The translations under genes and the position numbers were made by a program. A DNA stretch of 64,000 nucleotides from Ascaphus truei. Its lineage: Eukaryota; Chordata; Amphibia; Anura; Ascaphidae. The stretch spans positions 1,406,788 to 1,470,787 of the forward strand of contig CM071570.1 in NCBI GenBank assembly GCA_036426205.1, written 5' to 3'. Each line of letters starts with the position of its first letter. Position 1 is the first letter of the stretch. Positions 1-10,992 of the stretch are shown here, one piece after another. Below the pieces are notes generated by a model. That model searched no databases. It was given only the letters and a program-made list of their open reading frames with translations, and was not told the DNA's origin.

Positions 1-129
1 GCTTATGTTCCAGCCATGCAAAAGTCATGTCAATATCATCAGGATTAAAAAGTCACCATTCGATCTGACCTCTTGTTATAAGCTTCCTACAAAATGTACA
101 TTTCCATTCTCTTCACATGGGCTACTCAC

Positions 130-387
130 CTTACTACATAGAGAATTGTTTCTTACCTGAGTAAAGGAATAATGCCATTGAATGGCACTGTCATTGATTC
201 GGATTTGAGGACCTTGACTTTTAGTTGAGTAAAAATATCCAACCCGATTTGTTTTCAGAGTCTTGTTAGGCAGTACAATATAGTTTAGAATATCAAACTT
301 GGCAAAAGAGTTTCGATCATCATCATCAAAGTATACTTCCTCACCCCCTGGGGTTTTAAAATGTACTTTTTTCAAAAAATGGTTGAT
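130..387 (-). CDS. V2R-type vomeronasal receptor, exon 4 (end of ligand-binding domain)
   Basis: This 86-codon open segment resembles the V2R exon that closes the extracellular Venus-flytrap domain. It reads INHFLKKVHFKTPGGEEVYF, then FDILNY, VGYF and a stretch ending in IQWHYSF. This is the class C GPCR pattern of a short lead, GEEV.FD, DI.N and I.W. The acceptor is a T-rich tract plus AG at 388-389. The donor is GTGAGT at 124-129, directly after a Cys-Ser-Lys. The phase is 0 and matches the end of exon 3, 16.8 kb upstream on this strand. It has no stop or frameshift. The cysteine-rich and seven-transmembrane exons that should follow lie beyond base 1, so whether the receptor is complete cannot be judged. 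A V2R is expected in vomeronasal or olfactory neuron membranes, where it detects peptides or amino acids. A calcium-sensing or taste-receptor relative is a less likely alternative. Confidence 0.88.
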
Positions 388-420
388 CTAAAAAGCAATG
401 AAAAATACAAATATGGTATA

Positions 421-1609
421 TGTCACGGGAGACCAGGTCTTATAACACATTTATATTTTTCTGGGATCATTCAATAGGCAAAACATAGTAGTGAAATAAA
501 ATGAGGTTAATTTGGATAAAGACCTTGGAAACACAACAGAAATACAAAAGACAGAAATATACACACTTACTGGGGTCTGGGGGTATGAAATGTAGCCATT
601 CCTAGGTGCAGGGCGCCCGCAAGCAAGGGTTTACCCTGATCGGGACCTTGTCCCAGATGCCCTAGAATGAAATTCGGTAGACCTTGTCCTGGAACTGATT
701 TTGTCAAGAAATCCTGACCGCGACCGCTACGTTCGATTTGTAAAACTTGGCAGCAAAAGACGGGACTTAGTCTCTGCAGGGCAGACTTTCCTAACTTCAA
801 AACAAAGCCGGTTGCTCTGCTATTTGCAATGGAGCAACTTTGAAAAGCCTGCCCAAGCTCCATCGACTCAAGTCACTGGATGGTCTGGTTCTCGGCCTTT
901 GCCTTCTCCTTACATACACTTCGCTAATCTATCCTTAGCATGGAGGTAGGAGCAGCAACCAATCAGAGCATGGGAACCCTATCCCTCTAGCCAATAGAAA
1001 CAGGGGCTCATCTCCTGGCTGACGTCAGAGGAGGAGGCGTGCCAAGCCGGATCAAAAAGCCGGGTGAGCAGGAAATATGGTTTAGCCAATGGGAGAAGCG
1101 CCTACGAGCTGTATCTCCCCCAGCAAACTCATTGCCACCCGCTGGGCAGGCTCCACCAAGTCCTACAGATACAAAAGGTGTCCCTACAGGGTGCCCTTTG
1201 TTCTCCGGCCCTGACAATTCACCCTTCCTTGCCCACCAAACGGTCTTCTCACCTATGGACATCCTCTCCTTTTTGAACTACGGACTCTATACAGACTTGC
1301 TGGCGTCTATGCAAATGCCCTGGCTGACTGGCTGTCCCTGGCTGTATAGACTCTTAAAACAAATGTATAAAACATTACAAATTACACTTTTATACAGTAT
1401 GGACTTTGGAGAACCATATAGTTACAGTAAAATGGAAATGGGTTTGGGATATTTGGGCTCGAAAATCAGGAGTCTGTGGGACACTGGGTAGCCCCGGTGT
1501 AATTCACCCGCGTACCCGCAATCATGCCTGCTCGTCAGGGAAAATTAAAGGACTACCGGTAACTTCAGCCCCCGAAGATTATTGTTAACAAAATTATTGC
1601 ATTTCCGAG
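421..1609 (-). mobile_element. LTR fragment, family B (minus orientation), 5' truncated
   Basis: The sequence starts on the plus strand with TGTCACGGGAGACCAGGTC, which is the complement of an LTR 3' terminus ending in TGACA. The same family recurs at 27.7-28.6, 56.2-57.1 and 62.7-64.0 kb. All copies share blocks around 'aagccggttgctctgctatttg', CCAAT boxes and a CRE (TGACGTCA). This copy stops matching near 1,609, before the usual LTR start, so it is truncated. It has no coding potential; the open frames here are chance. The terminal style matches the Gmr1-like Gypsy LTR further right, so a Gypsy LTR is the likely identity. Confidence 0.65.
1019..1042. promoter_or_regulatory. CRE palindrome and CCAAT boxes inside LTR-B
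   Basis: A perfect TGACGTCA cAMP-response element lies within 'gctgacgtcagaggagga', with CCAAT motifs close by at about 958-994 and 1,086. The same CRE with the same downstream context is intact in the copies near 27,870 and 56,375. This looks like the LTR promoter region (inference). Confidence 0.5.
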
Positions 1610-2061
1610 TTGAAGAGAGCCACCTTAGGAACTACGAGGGGTCCGTGGAGATCAAGGTGGAGGAAAAGAGCCAAAGAACAGATTCTCTCCCCCGAATGAA
1701 CAAAGAAAATATCCTGTACGTAGGGATTTTCCTCTTCAGGTTGGGGCAATTGAGTCTTTATACTGCGTAATGGTGTTTTTTCTTTGTATGTTATTGCAGA
1801 CAATACAAGGGAACTACGCCTAGAGGAAAATCTACCTCACATTGTTGATGAAACATTCTACTACCAGGACTGACTTTTCAACCAGGACTGTCTTTTGATA
1901 GGGTACTGTAATCATCATCACCACACTTTGCGCCGGGGACATTCTTTGTATTTGTATTAATAACTTGAAAGGGGGAAAGTAAATTGACGTGAGAAGTAGG
2001 TTAAACCGCAAACCACATCATAGCCTGTTCAATTAAATAAGCTAACTCGCGAGATGAGTTA
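1610..2061. other. Unassigned interspersed sequence
   Basis: About 450 bp between two LTR-derived blocks. No credible reading frame or recognised repeat was seen. It is probably debris of an older insertion. Confidence 0.3.
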
Positions 2062-3118
2062 ACTAGCACTCTAATTTTTGGAGTGCAGCTAGGAATAAAG
2101 AACCCATACACACACATATAAAGTTTATAGTAGTGACATAAGCAGCATACTTTATTAATAAACTGTGTTATACTGTTGGTTTTAAATGTGAAGACAGGAA
2201 AAATAATTGTGTGTGCCTGGGAAAAAAATCCTTTAGCATGCAAATACTGTATGTTAAGGGTGAATGAACTGAGGGATTTCTCAACTCCGTACTTCAAAGG
2301 CACCCTGCAAAATGGGCGCCTCAATGTCTATGAGAAGTCCGGAGTTGAAAAGCCTTAGCAATCCTAGGTGTTAGGATGGCTGGGATATTGTAAGTGCCAG
2401 ATATTGGTGTAAAGTATGGGTACTTCACACTTGGTGGACAAACCCCAGACTCCGTGTCGGGTAAGGGGAGGGTCCCGGTATGCTAAGGAGCCTAGGTGTG
2501 AAGTTATCGCCTGCTCCGTGCAAACCGGGACGCAACTTCTGCCCTTTCTACAGACTACTGGCAAGTCGGGGATAGGTGGGAAAAATGTTCCCACAGGCTG
2601 GAATGGATGTGCATGTTGGGAATAGGACCCTCAACCTATAAAAATGCCTGCTGGCCAGTCCCAGTCAGATGCACCTGATTTAACAACGATATGACCAAGT
2701 TCCAGCGTCAGCGGTTCTGGAGTGTGAGGGGTTAATAATATCGTAACCAAGGATCATCCCCCTCTTCTGGAATTTGTTAGAGCTAAGCATTCCCGAACGA
2801 ACCCTGTAAGGACTGAACAAACTTTTTCCTGTTGGCAAAGATATTGGGCTGGCAAGTTGCGCCCCTAGCCAGGAACTGCTACACGGATCATTTTGCGCAC
2901 CCACTTGCATACATGCAGGGGTGCCCAGAGACTTTGTTTCGTTCAAAGGACATTTGAGTTTGTTTCCCCATCCCAGTAAGTGTTTTATTAAGTGTATATT
3001 GTGAAGATTTGTGTGTCTGTCTGAAAAGAAATAAATTAAAATTAATTTTACTCAACTTGTGTGCTCATTGCAGAATCCCGGTATTAATGTGTAGATAAGA
3101 CCTGGTCTACCTTGACAG
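2062..3118 (+). mobile_element. 5' LTR (family A) of a Gmr1-like Gypsy element, 5' end missing
   Basis: This block matches the 3' LTR at 6,530-7,340 in order. Shared pieces include 'gcactctaat...ggagtgcag', the AATAAAGAACCC region, 'ctgagggatttctc', 'gcgtcagcggttc' and 'aagttgcgcccctag'. It continues through an AATAAA signal near 3,030 to the terminus TTGACA at 3,118. A tRNA-Leu-type primer binding site follows 12 bp later. The first about 270 bp of the LTR, present in the 3' copy, are missing or diverged beyond recognition. Confidence 0.7.
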
Positions 3119-3130
3119 GCTTATAATTAC

Positions 3131-3148
3131 TGGTGGCAGAGGTGGGAT
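3131..3148 (+). promoter_or_regulatory. Primer binding site, tRNA-Leu type
   Basis: TGGTGGCAGAGGTGGGAT is complementary to the 3' end of vertebrate tRNA-Leu plus CCA, with one mismatch against my recollection of that tRNA. It lies just inside the 5' LTR and marks the start of minus-strand DNA synthesis. This fixes the plus orientation of the element. Confidence 0.65.
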
Positions 3149-3313
3149 GCTGACTGAGCCTATGGTATAGTCTCCTGCGGGATTCTATAACATAGTGGGG
3201 AAACTCGTAGATTGCGAGCTCTAAAGACAAGTGGTTATTTACACACACTTCACAAGAGCACGAGATTATTAACCTTGCCCCTTTGCCGATACCCCTGTTC
3301 TACACATCCCAAT

Positions 3314-4460
3314 ATGAGTAACCACTCAGGAAGGTTCAGATTCTGGGACAGGGAGTGGATAGTGGAGAGATGTGAGGGATATGGATTGCCGACGGACGAC
3401 CGATCAAAGCTGCAACTGGAGGAGGACTTGGAGAATTATGAAGTCAGAATGGCTCCAATGAAGGAGCCTGGACCCGTAGCTGCTGTGGCAGCGAACACCA
3501 ATCAGCCCGGAGTGCAGGAGGGCAATCCAGCTTCGGTGCTGCAAGGACATGGGGAGGGAGCAAGTGACCACCTGAATGATGGTGGCGAGGCGCCAGCAAT
3601 TGTGGAGGAAGTAGTCACTACGGCTACTGGATTTACCACCTCTGGGCTCACAGAGCTCCTGACCGGATTGGGAGAGAAGGCTACCGCAGCGGAGTAGATA
3701 CAGATGCTGGCTGCAGTGCATGGTAAATCCCCACACTCCCACCTTGTCAACGGGAAACAGGATATTCCCTGAGTGGACCACCACAGCTTCAGCAAGTTCA
3801 TGGATGGCACGGATGAAATAGATGCCTTTCTAAATGACTTTGAGACACAGTGTCTCCGGTACAGGGTCCCACATCGGAACATAGTGCTGAGACTGCGTCC
3901 ATTGCTATCTGGGAAAGCAAAGCAAACTGTGCAGGGTATTTCCCGCGTGGATGCCGATGACTACGGTCATGTAAAATGTTTGCTGCTCACCCAGTATGCC
4001 CTCACCCCAGAAGCCTAAAGGGCAAGTTCCGGAATGGGGAGAAAAATCCCAGGGAATCCTATGTGGATTATGGTGCCGCATGGCTTTGCAGGGGACCCAG
4101 TGGGTGGAGGGTTGCGGGATCACCAAGTTTCACACACTGCTGGACTTGATGTTCCAGGAGCAGCTACTGCAGCAACTTCCCTAGGACGTGAGGGCCTGGG
4201 TTATTGACCACAAACCAAAGAGCCATGTGGATGCTGCAAGGATAGCGGACACGTATGTGGCCAGCAGGGCTCTGATGACCAAGAGAGCAGCTCCCATAGA
4301 TGTGGCCAACCCGGCCACGGGAGCTAAAACCACACCTCAGTGGACCCACAAGCCTGCAGCAGAAGGCGACACACCCAAAGCTGCAGAGTTTAGACACGAG
4401 AGGTGGTGTTTTACCTGAAACAAGGTCGGTCATCTCAAGCCAGACTGCCCGGACCGCACC
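3314..4460 (+). pseudogene. Gmr1-like Gypsy gag remnant (SCAN-related capsid, zinc knuckle)
   Basis: The protein starts MSNHSGRFRFWDREWIVERC and runs through an acidic linker. A capsid-like segment follows, containing FMDGTDEIDAFLNDFETQCL, LLSGKAKQTV and LTQYALTPEA. These match the capsid of Gmr1-like Gypsy elements, the family from which vertebrate SCAN domains are thought to derive. A decayed zinc knuckle (VGHLKPDCP) lies near 4,420-4,455. The frame is broken by TAG at 3,695, TGA at about 3,770 and TAA plus an indel at about 4,016, with further shifts beyond. The element is therefore dead. Gag would form the intracellular particle of the retrotransposon. The assignment rests on remembered family motifs, not on a search. 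Confidence 0.65.
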
Positions 4461-4649
4461 CGGTCCAGGGGAGCCCTTCTGGGGCAATGATCACCAGCTG
4501 CGAGGCCGCTCGCCCATGTGCGACTGGCACACAAAGAGGAGCCAAGCGCAGCCATGGAATCAAACCACAGAGGGACGTCCAGGGGAAAGCCTGCCCTTGC
4601 CACCTCGGGACCAGCAGCGGAGATCGGAGGACATCAGGTTGTGTCAGTG

Positions 4650-4810
4650 AAGATGCAGCCCAGTGATGTCTGGCAGAGGCATCTGCAAAGGGTGACCATC
4701 GGGGACCGGCAAGTGGACAGCTTGCTGGACTCCGGTGCCACTGTTACCCTGGTGCGCCCTGATATGATGCGGCCAGGAGATTTGCTCCCGGCACCGGGAC
4801 TACTATTTTC
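4650..4810 (+). pseudogene. Retrotransposon aspartic protease remnant
   Basis: The segment reads ...VTIGDRQVDSLLDSGATVTL..., with the LLDSGAT active-site motif of retroviral-type aspartic proteases. The reading frame is lost about 20 residues later. It lies directly after the gag zinc knuckle, as expected for the start of Gypsy pol. Confidence 0.6.
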
Positions 4811-5149
4811 CAGACTACTGAGCCACAACCAGTGACTGACTTACTGTACCCTTTACCTGTCCCTGTTTCCCCTGGCTTAGAGACTAAGGGTGGTTGGTTA
4901 GAGTTAGGGACAGAGCTTAGCGATGCTGTGAAAGCTGACCCCAGCTTAGAAGGCATGAGATTGCGGGCGTCCAAGTCTCAGTAAAGCGGGGGGTCAGGCC
5001 ACTTGCTGTGGCACCGCAGGCTCTGGGGTAGTGAGCCGGGACCTATCAGGTTAGACATAGTCTGGACAGGTAGGAGACTGTTAGTGGGACCCAGGGAGTG
5101 TAGACAGCAAGGATTGTGGGACGCCCACTCCATTCCACTAACAGGGCAT

Positions 5150-5890
5150 CAGGGGGTCACCCAGGTGAGAGCCCAGCTGTTGCAGCCTTACTCCGTGCCG
5201 GAGGCATCAAGGGCAGAGGCAGTGTTTTGCCATCCCCAGTGATGCCTGCCAGCCAGAGGTAAAGCGGGTGATTGTGTACGGATGCTCCTGAGCCTGTTAC
5301 CAGGAATGGGGAAACTGTTTCAGGGAGTAGCTATGGGACTTCTAGGGCTCTTCGCTAGAACAGGTTCACCTAGAAGGGTGCTAGCAGAGTTAGGGTGCCG
5401 GGTGAATAGACAGCCAGGAGCAGTAGCCAGGGCTAGGTCAGGACAGCATACGGTTCTATTCCTGGACCTGCCGGGCAGAACACATATTGCAGATCCCCCT
5501 GTGCTTCCAGGTAATCTGCGTCCTCTGCATAGGAATGCCTATGGTGAATCAGCAGAGGAGAAGGGCAGTGTAGAGAGGGCGGCTAGGAGGGAGTCAGCCT
5601 TCTTCCCTCTGAATGGCCTCTGGGAGTCTGTCATGCCGCCATTCAGGGTGAGGAATGCCCCAGCTGCCTCCCGACACCTGGTCCCAAGGGTACTGGAGGG
5701 AGTGCAGCACAAGGTAAGGGCATACCTGTGGCAGATAGTTGCATTTACACAGACATGGGATTTGAACCCAGGGGAGGTAGCTGCCGGGCTTGCCAGGGAT
5801 GGGGAGGCAGGGCTAGCTTTAAAACCCACCAAGGGCTTAGCAGGGTTGGCAGAGGTGTTGTATCTGTGGCACAGAGTGTGGGGAGGGTAG
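5150..5890 (+). pseudogene. Gypsy integrase remnant, located before the RT/RNase H part
   Basis: Fragments VRAQLLQPYSVPEASRAEA, ARGKAGDCV and LLPGMGKLFQGVAMGLL align by eye with the integrase fragment on the minus strand at 60,481-60,885 (LGASGAVADFCQS, QRVGKAGDRVKA, LLPVIGEPFQRVAMDLMGPL). This is the integrase zinc-binding domain and the start of the catalytic core. It is badly decayed. Its place upstream of the RT/RNase H piece is the order known for Gmr1-type Gypsy elements, unlike ordinary Ty3/Gypsy. Confidence 0.5.
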
Positions 5891-5948
5891 CTGGGCTATG
5901 ATAGCAAGGTTATCCCACAGCCCAGTGCTGTGACTGAACCCCTGACTG

Positions 5949-6200
5949 ATGACCCAAGAGCGAAAGTCTGTGGTGGTTGTCTGGTCTCCCGCCTATGAAG
6001 TCACCTTCCAGGCACTAAAGATTGCACTGGCCAGTGCCCCTATCCCAGCTGTACCAAACTACTTCAAAAAGTTTTTCTTTGTGCAGACCGGTGCCTCGGA
6101 CTATGGCATTGGTGCTGTACTCAGCCAAGTGGGGGAGGAAGGCAATGAACATGGCTTTTCCCACCAGGACAATCCCTTTGGGCTAACAAACTCAAGAGCT
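5949..6200 (+). pseudogene. Gypsy RT/RNase H junction remnant
   Basis: The segment reads VWSPAYEVTFQALKIALASA, then a short hydrophobic stretch, then TGASDYGIGAVLSQ. This is the end of the RT thumb followed by the start of RNase H (D.AS..GIGAVL.Q), with the first Asp replaced (TGAS for DAS). Most of RT is missing and RNase H is cut short before the polypurine tract. Confidence 0.6.
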
Positions 6201-6252
6201 GCCAAGCCAGCCCAACCACCGGACGAGGTGGTCGAACAGAGCCTGCGCTTTG

Positions 6253-6264
6253 AGTTAGGGGAGG
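6253..6264 (+). promoter_or_regulatory. Polypurine tract of the Gmr1-like element
   Basis: A short purine run, TTAGGGGAGG, abuts the 3' LTR start TGTGGCGGGAG. It is the expected plus-strand primer position. Confidence 0.55.
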
Positions 6265-7345
6265 TGTGGCGGGAGAGGGTTAACCAGGCCAATAATAAAG
6301 GTATTATGCCCGGCTGGTTAACCCTAACCCTGTTGGGAGTGAAGGGGTTAAAATGTATTATCCCCATAATACCCTGTTTTCCCCTACACTATTGTGTTGT
6401 CCCTGTTTTGCAGCTAAGAAGCTAGCTGCAGTTAAAAATGCATGAATGAAAATGTGCTAACTGTGTTTGAGACACAAGCGCTGATTGAAGAAGAATGCCT
6501 GTGGATAACTTGCGCTAGCAAAGAGCTAGCACTCTAATTATTGGAGTGCAGTTAGTCACACATGAACCATAAACATACATTTGAGTTTTATATTTGTATC
6601 ATATGCAGAACATACACTTATAAATATACTGTATTTCCTGGTGTTTTAAATGTGAAGGTAGGAAACTTTTTCTGCCGGTCCGGCAATGAATCCATTAACG
6701 TGCCCATATGTTATGGAGGAATGAGCTGAGGGATTTTTCATCTCCGTACTTCAAAGGGCACCCTGCTGAGATGGTGCCCCCATGTCTTGAGATGTCTGGA
6801 GTTGAAAAGCCTCAGAGACCCTAGTTGTCAGGGAAGACGGATTATTCCTAAGTATCAGATACCGGTGGGAAGTATGGGCGCTTCACACTTGGTAGCCAAA
6901 CCCCAGACTTACTGTCCCTAGGTAAGAGGTTGGGCCCGGTATGCTAAGCAGATTAGGTGTCAAGTTAGCACATGGTTTGTGCAAACGGGGAAGCAACTTC
7001 TGCCCTTTTTGTGAGCTATTGGCAAGTCTGGGATGGGTGGGAAAAGTTGTTCACACGAGAGGATTGCGTGTGTGTGTGTTAGGTATAGGACCCTTAACCC
7101 TATAAAGATGCCTGCAGCCCAGTCCCAGGGAGATTCATCTCAGATTTTACCAAGAGACGTCCAAGTATAGCGTCAGCGGTTCCGGAGTGTGAGGGGTTAA
7201 CTACATAATAACGAAGATTTGCACCCTTCTTCCAGAATTCGTTTAAGCTAAGCATTCCCGAACAAATCCTGTAAGGACTCTACAAAAGAATTCCTTTTGG
7301 CGGAGATATACTAGGGCTGGCAAGTTGCGCCCCTAGACACATCCA
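6265..7345 (+). mobile_element. 3' LTR (family A) of the Gmr1-like element, 3' truncated
   Basis: It starts TGTGGCGGGAGAGGGTTAAC and contains an early 'aataataaaggtatt' block, which is repeated at 8,641. It then follows the 5' LTR in order up to 'aagttgcgcccctag'. After about 7,345 the match stops, so the last about 230 bp seen in the 5' LTR are absent. The two LTRs differ by many substitutions, so the insertion is old. Confidence 0.65.
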
Positions 7346-7937
7346 GGGACTGGAAGGAGCATATGCCCCAAAAAATAAAAGAGAAAAGTCTAGTGCAATA
7401 ATGCTAAACAATATGTGATGAAAAAGGGGATCAAATCTTGGCTCATATGAAGAACCTACTTACAGGAAGTAGGATGTTAAACAGCAGTGACAGGAAACTA
7501 CAAGGTTGCTTATCCAATGGATAATATCAGTCGTGATGTATCTCAGGGAGAAATAACAACAGGGAGAACTCGTAGTGCAGACCAATATAAAAATGTATAA
7601 AAAAAACCTCAAAAAGCAGCATATGTACTCACATGGTGTACATTAAATAAGGGCACATCAAATAATGTAATAAGCTGAGAGTTGATCTTGCGCCAGAGAG
7701 GACCCACATGCACGCTGTCTATCCTGTATTTCTCCCGCTGGTATCTCGCTTGAGATGGCATCTTACGTCACATCCGCCAGTATGTCGGGACATTCAAGGG
7801 TCCCCCGGTATATTCCCAAACCCCCAGAACCCAGTATAAGGGTTCAGAGTTTCTCCCACCATGTATAAGGTGGCGAGAGTGAAAATATCTGGTGAAAATA
7901 TCAAGATCTCTGAGAAAAAACGTGCAGGCAGCTTGAG

Positions 7938-7970
<33 letters not shown>

Positions 7971-8264
7971 ACTTAGAAATATTTTTCTCTAAGTCCAGCG
8001 CTTAGAGAATGGAAAGCGGCTTTTTGCTAACTTCTGTTAGGAAGCTCCTAGCGCTCTGAAACTGGCCGTGCGCATAGTTCAGGTAGAAACATATAAACGA
8101 CCATAACTCAATTTTTATAACACTTCATAAAAATTGATGAATGAAAGTCCCTTAAATTAGTGTATTAAACATGATAGGAATAGTTGGACTTTCATTCAGA
8201 ACACCGGAGACAGGGAAACACTCATTTATTGTAGCACCCCTCATAGTATGCGTGTAGTGACTCA
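7346..8264. other. Unassigned sequence with a (CA)n run
   Basis: No credible gene or repeat family was recognised. A CA dinucleotide run of about 15 units lies at about 7,938-7,968. Confidence 0.35.
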
Positions 8265-8640
8265 CTGTAAATGAGCTGAGGATGTGCAGCTCCGGACTTC
8301 TAAGACATCCCACTGGCTTGATGCCACAATATATGCAAAAAGTCCGGCGTTGAGAGGCTCAGAGGCTCTGAGGTGTCAGGATAGGAAGGGTAACCCAAGT
8401 ACCCCCATCCTAATGTGAAGTCCAGGCCGTTGGCTAATGGTTGCCCAAGCAAGACTTACTGTCGCCAGGTAAAGTGGTTGGGTCCCATATGCTAAGAGGC
8501 AAAGATGCTAGGTTGACGCATGCCCTTAGCAGAATAGGAAGCCTCCCCTGCCAGGTTTGTGAAGTATTGGCAACTATGGGATAGGTGGGAAAAGTCATTC
8601 CCACAGAGATATTTAGCTGCACTTGTTGGGTATAGGGTTC
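8265..8640 (+). mobile_element. LTR-A fragment
   Basis: It matches the middle of LTR-A: 'gagctgaggat', 'agtccggcgttgag', 'gataggtgggaaaag' and the closing 'ttgggtatagggttct'. It ends exactly where a new LTR start begins at 8,641. Confidence 0.5.
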
Positions 8641-8985
8641 TGTGGTGATAACAGGGGTAATCAGGCCAATATTAAGGTATTAAACCTGGCTGATTAACCC
8701 CAACTCACATTGGGAATGAAGGGGTTACAAGTATTTACACTGCACTGCTGTCTTTGCACTGTCCCAGCTTTCTTAACCCCCATTTGCAGGCTATTCCCTG
8801 CCTGCTGAAATGGAAGTGAATGTAATGCCTGCTATATTCTATTGAGACACAAGATGGAGTAGTGAGAACCACAGGCAACCCTGTGTATGGGAGGTCCTCT
8901 GTACTAGATGGGTATCCATTTCAAGCTCTTGACTCCGTAACCACAAAGCAATTGAATAATTGGCTTGCAGTTAGATTTCAAGTGC
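8641..8985 (+). mobile_element. LTR-A 5' part, interrupted by a LINE-1
   Basis: It starts TGTGGTGATAACAGGGGTAA, equivalent to the 3' LTR start at 6,265. It runs about 345 bp into the poly-T that is the tail of the minus-strand L1. The 3' end of a similar LTR resumes on the far side of the L1 near 16,171-16,360, so the L1 probably inserted into this LTR. Confidence 0.55.
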
Positions 8986-9815
8986 TTTTTATTTTTTTCA
9001 ACAAAATTTTTATATTGGGACATGGTACAGATCAAACATTGTCTAACAACATATTGTCAAACATTAGTGTCCATGTTCCCCTTTTCTCTCTTTTCCCACT
9101 TTAAACAAATTATAACGTACAGGGAGAGACGACTGACAGACAGGACAGACAAGACGAACACCGGGAGGGGGGGAGGAGGGGAGAGGCCGAGCGAGGGGCA
9201 TCTCCTGGTTGTTTTCTTCTTCCTCCGGTACTATCTCTATTCAGTGTGGGACCTTGTTCGGAAGCCCTAATTTCATCTATCGTCATCCCTACCAGTACCC
9301 CTCCTCGTTATTGTCAGTGCCGCTGCTTCAGTGGAGAATGCATCTCGGACTATCAAAGCAATATATTAATGGCATTCACCCCGGGGATGTCTGAATGAGC
9401 CAGCCACGGGGCCCAGACTTTTAGGAAATTTGTGCTGGTGTCATTGACCAGACTCGTCAATTGCTCCATCCGGCAAACATACCAAATCATGTTCCAAATT
9501 TTCGTAATTGTGGGTAAATCTGGATGCTTCCACAATGCTGCGATTTCACACCTCATGGCTGTTGCAAAATGTGCAATCAATTTCTGCGCTGGTCTGCTCA
9601 GCCCCCGGGTGCGCCTGCCCAGCAGGAACAGCAAGGGACCCAAGGGGACCACCAGTCCGAGAAATCTTTGTAGCCAATTCTGGATTTCCTCCCATAAAGG
9701 AGCCACTTTGGTGCAACCCCACAGCATGTGCAGCAAGTCTGAGTGTTCCCCACATTGTTTCGGGCACAATGGGGGGTAATTTTTTACAAACTTTGCCAAT
9801 CTCGTTGGGGTAAGG

Positions 9816-9830
9816 TACCACCTCATTAGG
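9816..9830. repeat. Target-site duplication of the Penelope insert (left copy)
   Basis: TACCACCTCATTAGG is identical to 12,166-12,180 and brackets the Penelope-like element inside L1 ORF2. Confidence 0.85.
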
Positions 9831-10465
9831 AAAAAAACAAATACAGACCGGCGCCTTAGAGTCCAATTGGATGGTAAATAGAGTCCAATAAAGGGCTTGA
9901 AATGTCCAATAATGGATGTTCTAGTCCAGTGGACAGCAGATTCCTCAGCAGCAAAAGTATTATGCCATGCAGGGAAGACAAGAGAACAAAATCATAGTGT
10001 AACACAGTTGGTTAAAACTTAACATATACAAACATACACAGACAAACACAAACAACACTTAAACAACACTAGACAATAGGCTGACTAATATTAACAGTTT
10101 TAATGAACATAATAAAATCCAGCACACTGGTGACGAGCAGGTTCGGGTTCCGGTGTTTTAAAACCGGAATCCTACTTACAGCAAGACCACAGGGTATAGG
10201 CAGATGGATAGTGGATCGATCGGTAGATGCTTATAGATGCGTGCCGCATGTGGAGTCCTGCAGGTCACTCCTCGTGCTGATGCCGAAAATGGCGACTCTG
10301 CCTTCTCCTCCACAAGGCTCCTTCCGTTTCCTCCCGGAACTACGTCACAGCGGGCGGGATAGGGATGCCGAATCACACTCCAAATGTCAGCTCCTATTGA
10401 TCGCAACTCCAAAGACTGCTGCAAGGCTCTGCTCCTCTATCAGTGATGCTGGTAATAAACTCTCA

Positions 10466-10510
10466 AAGGCCCAACGCGTTTCGTGCGCATGCGCACTTCT
10501 TCAGGGGTTA
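10466..10510 (-). ncRNA. Hammerhead-ribozyme-like motif in the Penelope 3' region
   Basis: On the minus strand the order is: CCC, the core CTGAAGA at 10,504-10,498, one extra A, a self-complementary stem-loop GTGCG-CATG-CGCAC at 10,496-10,483, GAAA at 10,482-10,479, the minimal stem III CGCG, then TT and GGG. This fits the hammerhead core CUGANGA / stem II / GAAA / short stem III / UH, with CCC-GGG able to form the base of stem I. Hammerheads are known in terminal repeats of Penelope-like elements. The extra A between the core and stem II is non-standard and may abolish activity. The structure was folded by eye only. Confidence 0.5.
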
Positions 10511-10992
10511 ATGAGCACAGTTCATGACGGCTTGATATACAGACAGGGCGCTCACCATTGGCTCAAACAAATGTCACTTAAAACAAATTGGTGTTAGCCC
10601 TAATTGGTGTCACATTCTGTCAATCATGTCCTGTGTAAAAGGCAGCCTTAACACACAAATAAAACTACATAAACACAACAGACATGTATACATAAAAACA
10701 TACAAACATATATCATTTCAATCATGTTATTAATTGTACCTATTACATCTTATTCCAACATACTAAATTACACATCCTAAATTAATGATGTAATCTTATT
10801 CCACATTGATGTAGCTCACTCTGCACTCAAATGGCTCCAAAGATTGCAGCAACTATTATAAATTGAATTTATATACCTATTCTATTAAAATATTTTAAAA
10901 TTTATACTATCAATTATAAAACTATCAATTAATATTCTAAAAATGTATATTCATAATTTATTTATAAAAGGTTTAAAAAAGTCTTTTAAAAA

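Noticed and set aside
3404..3882. Two minus-strand frames of 126 codons
   Set aside because: They are antisense to the gag remnant and share no recognisable motifs; shadows of the real frame.
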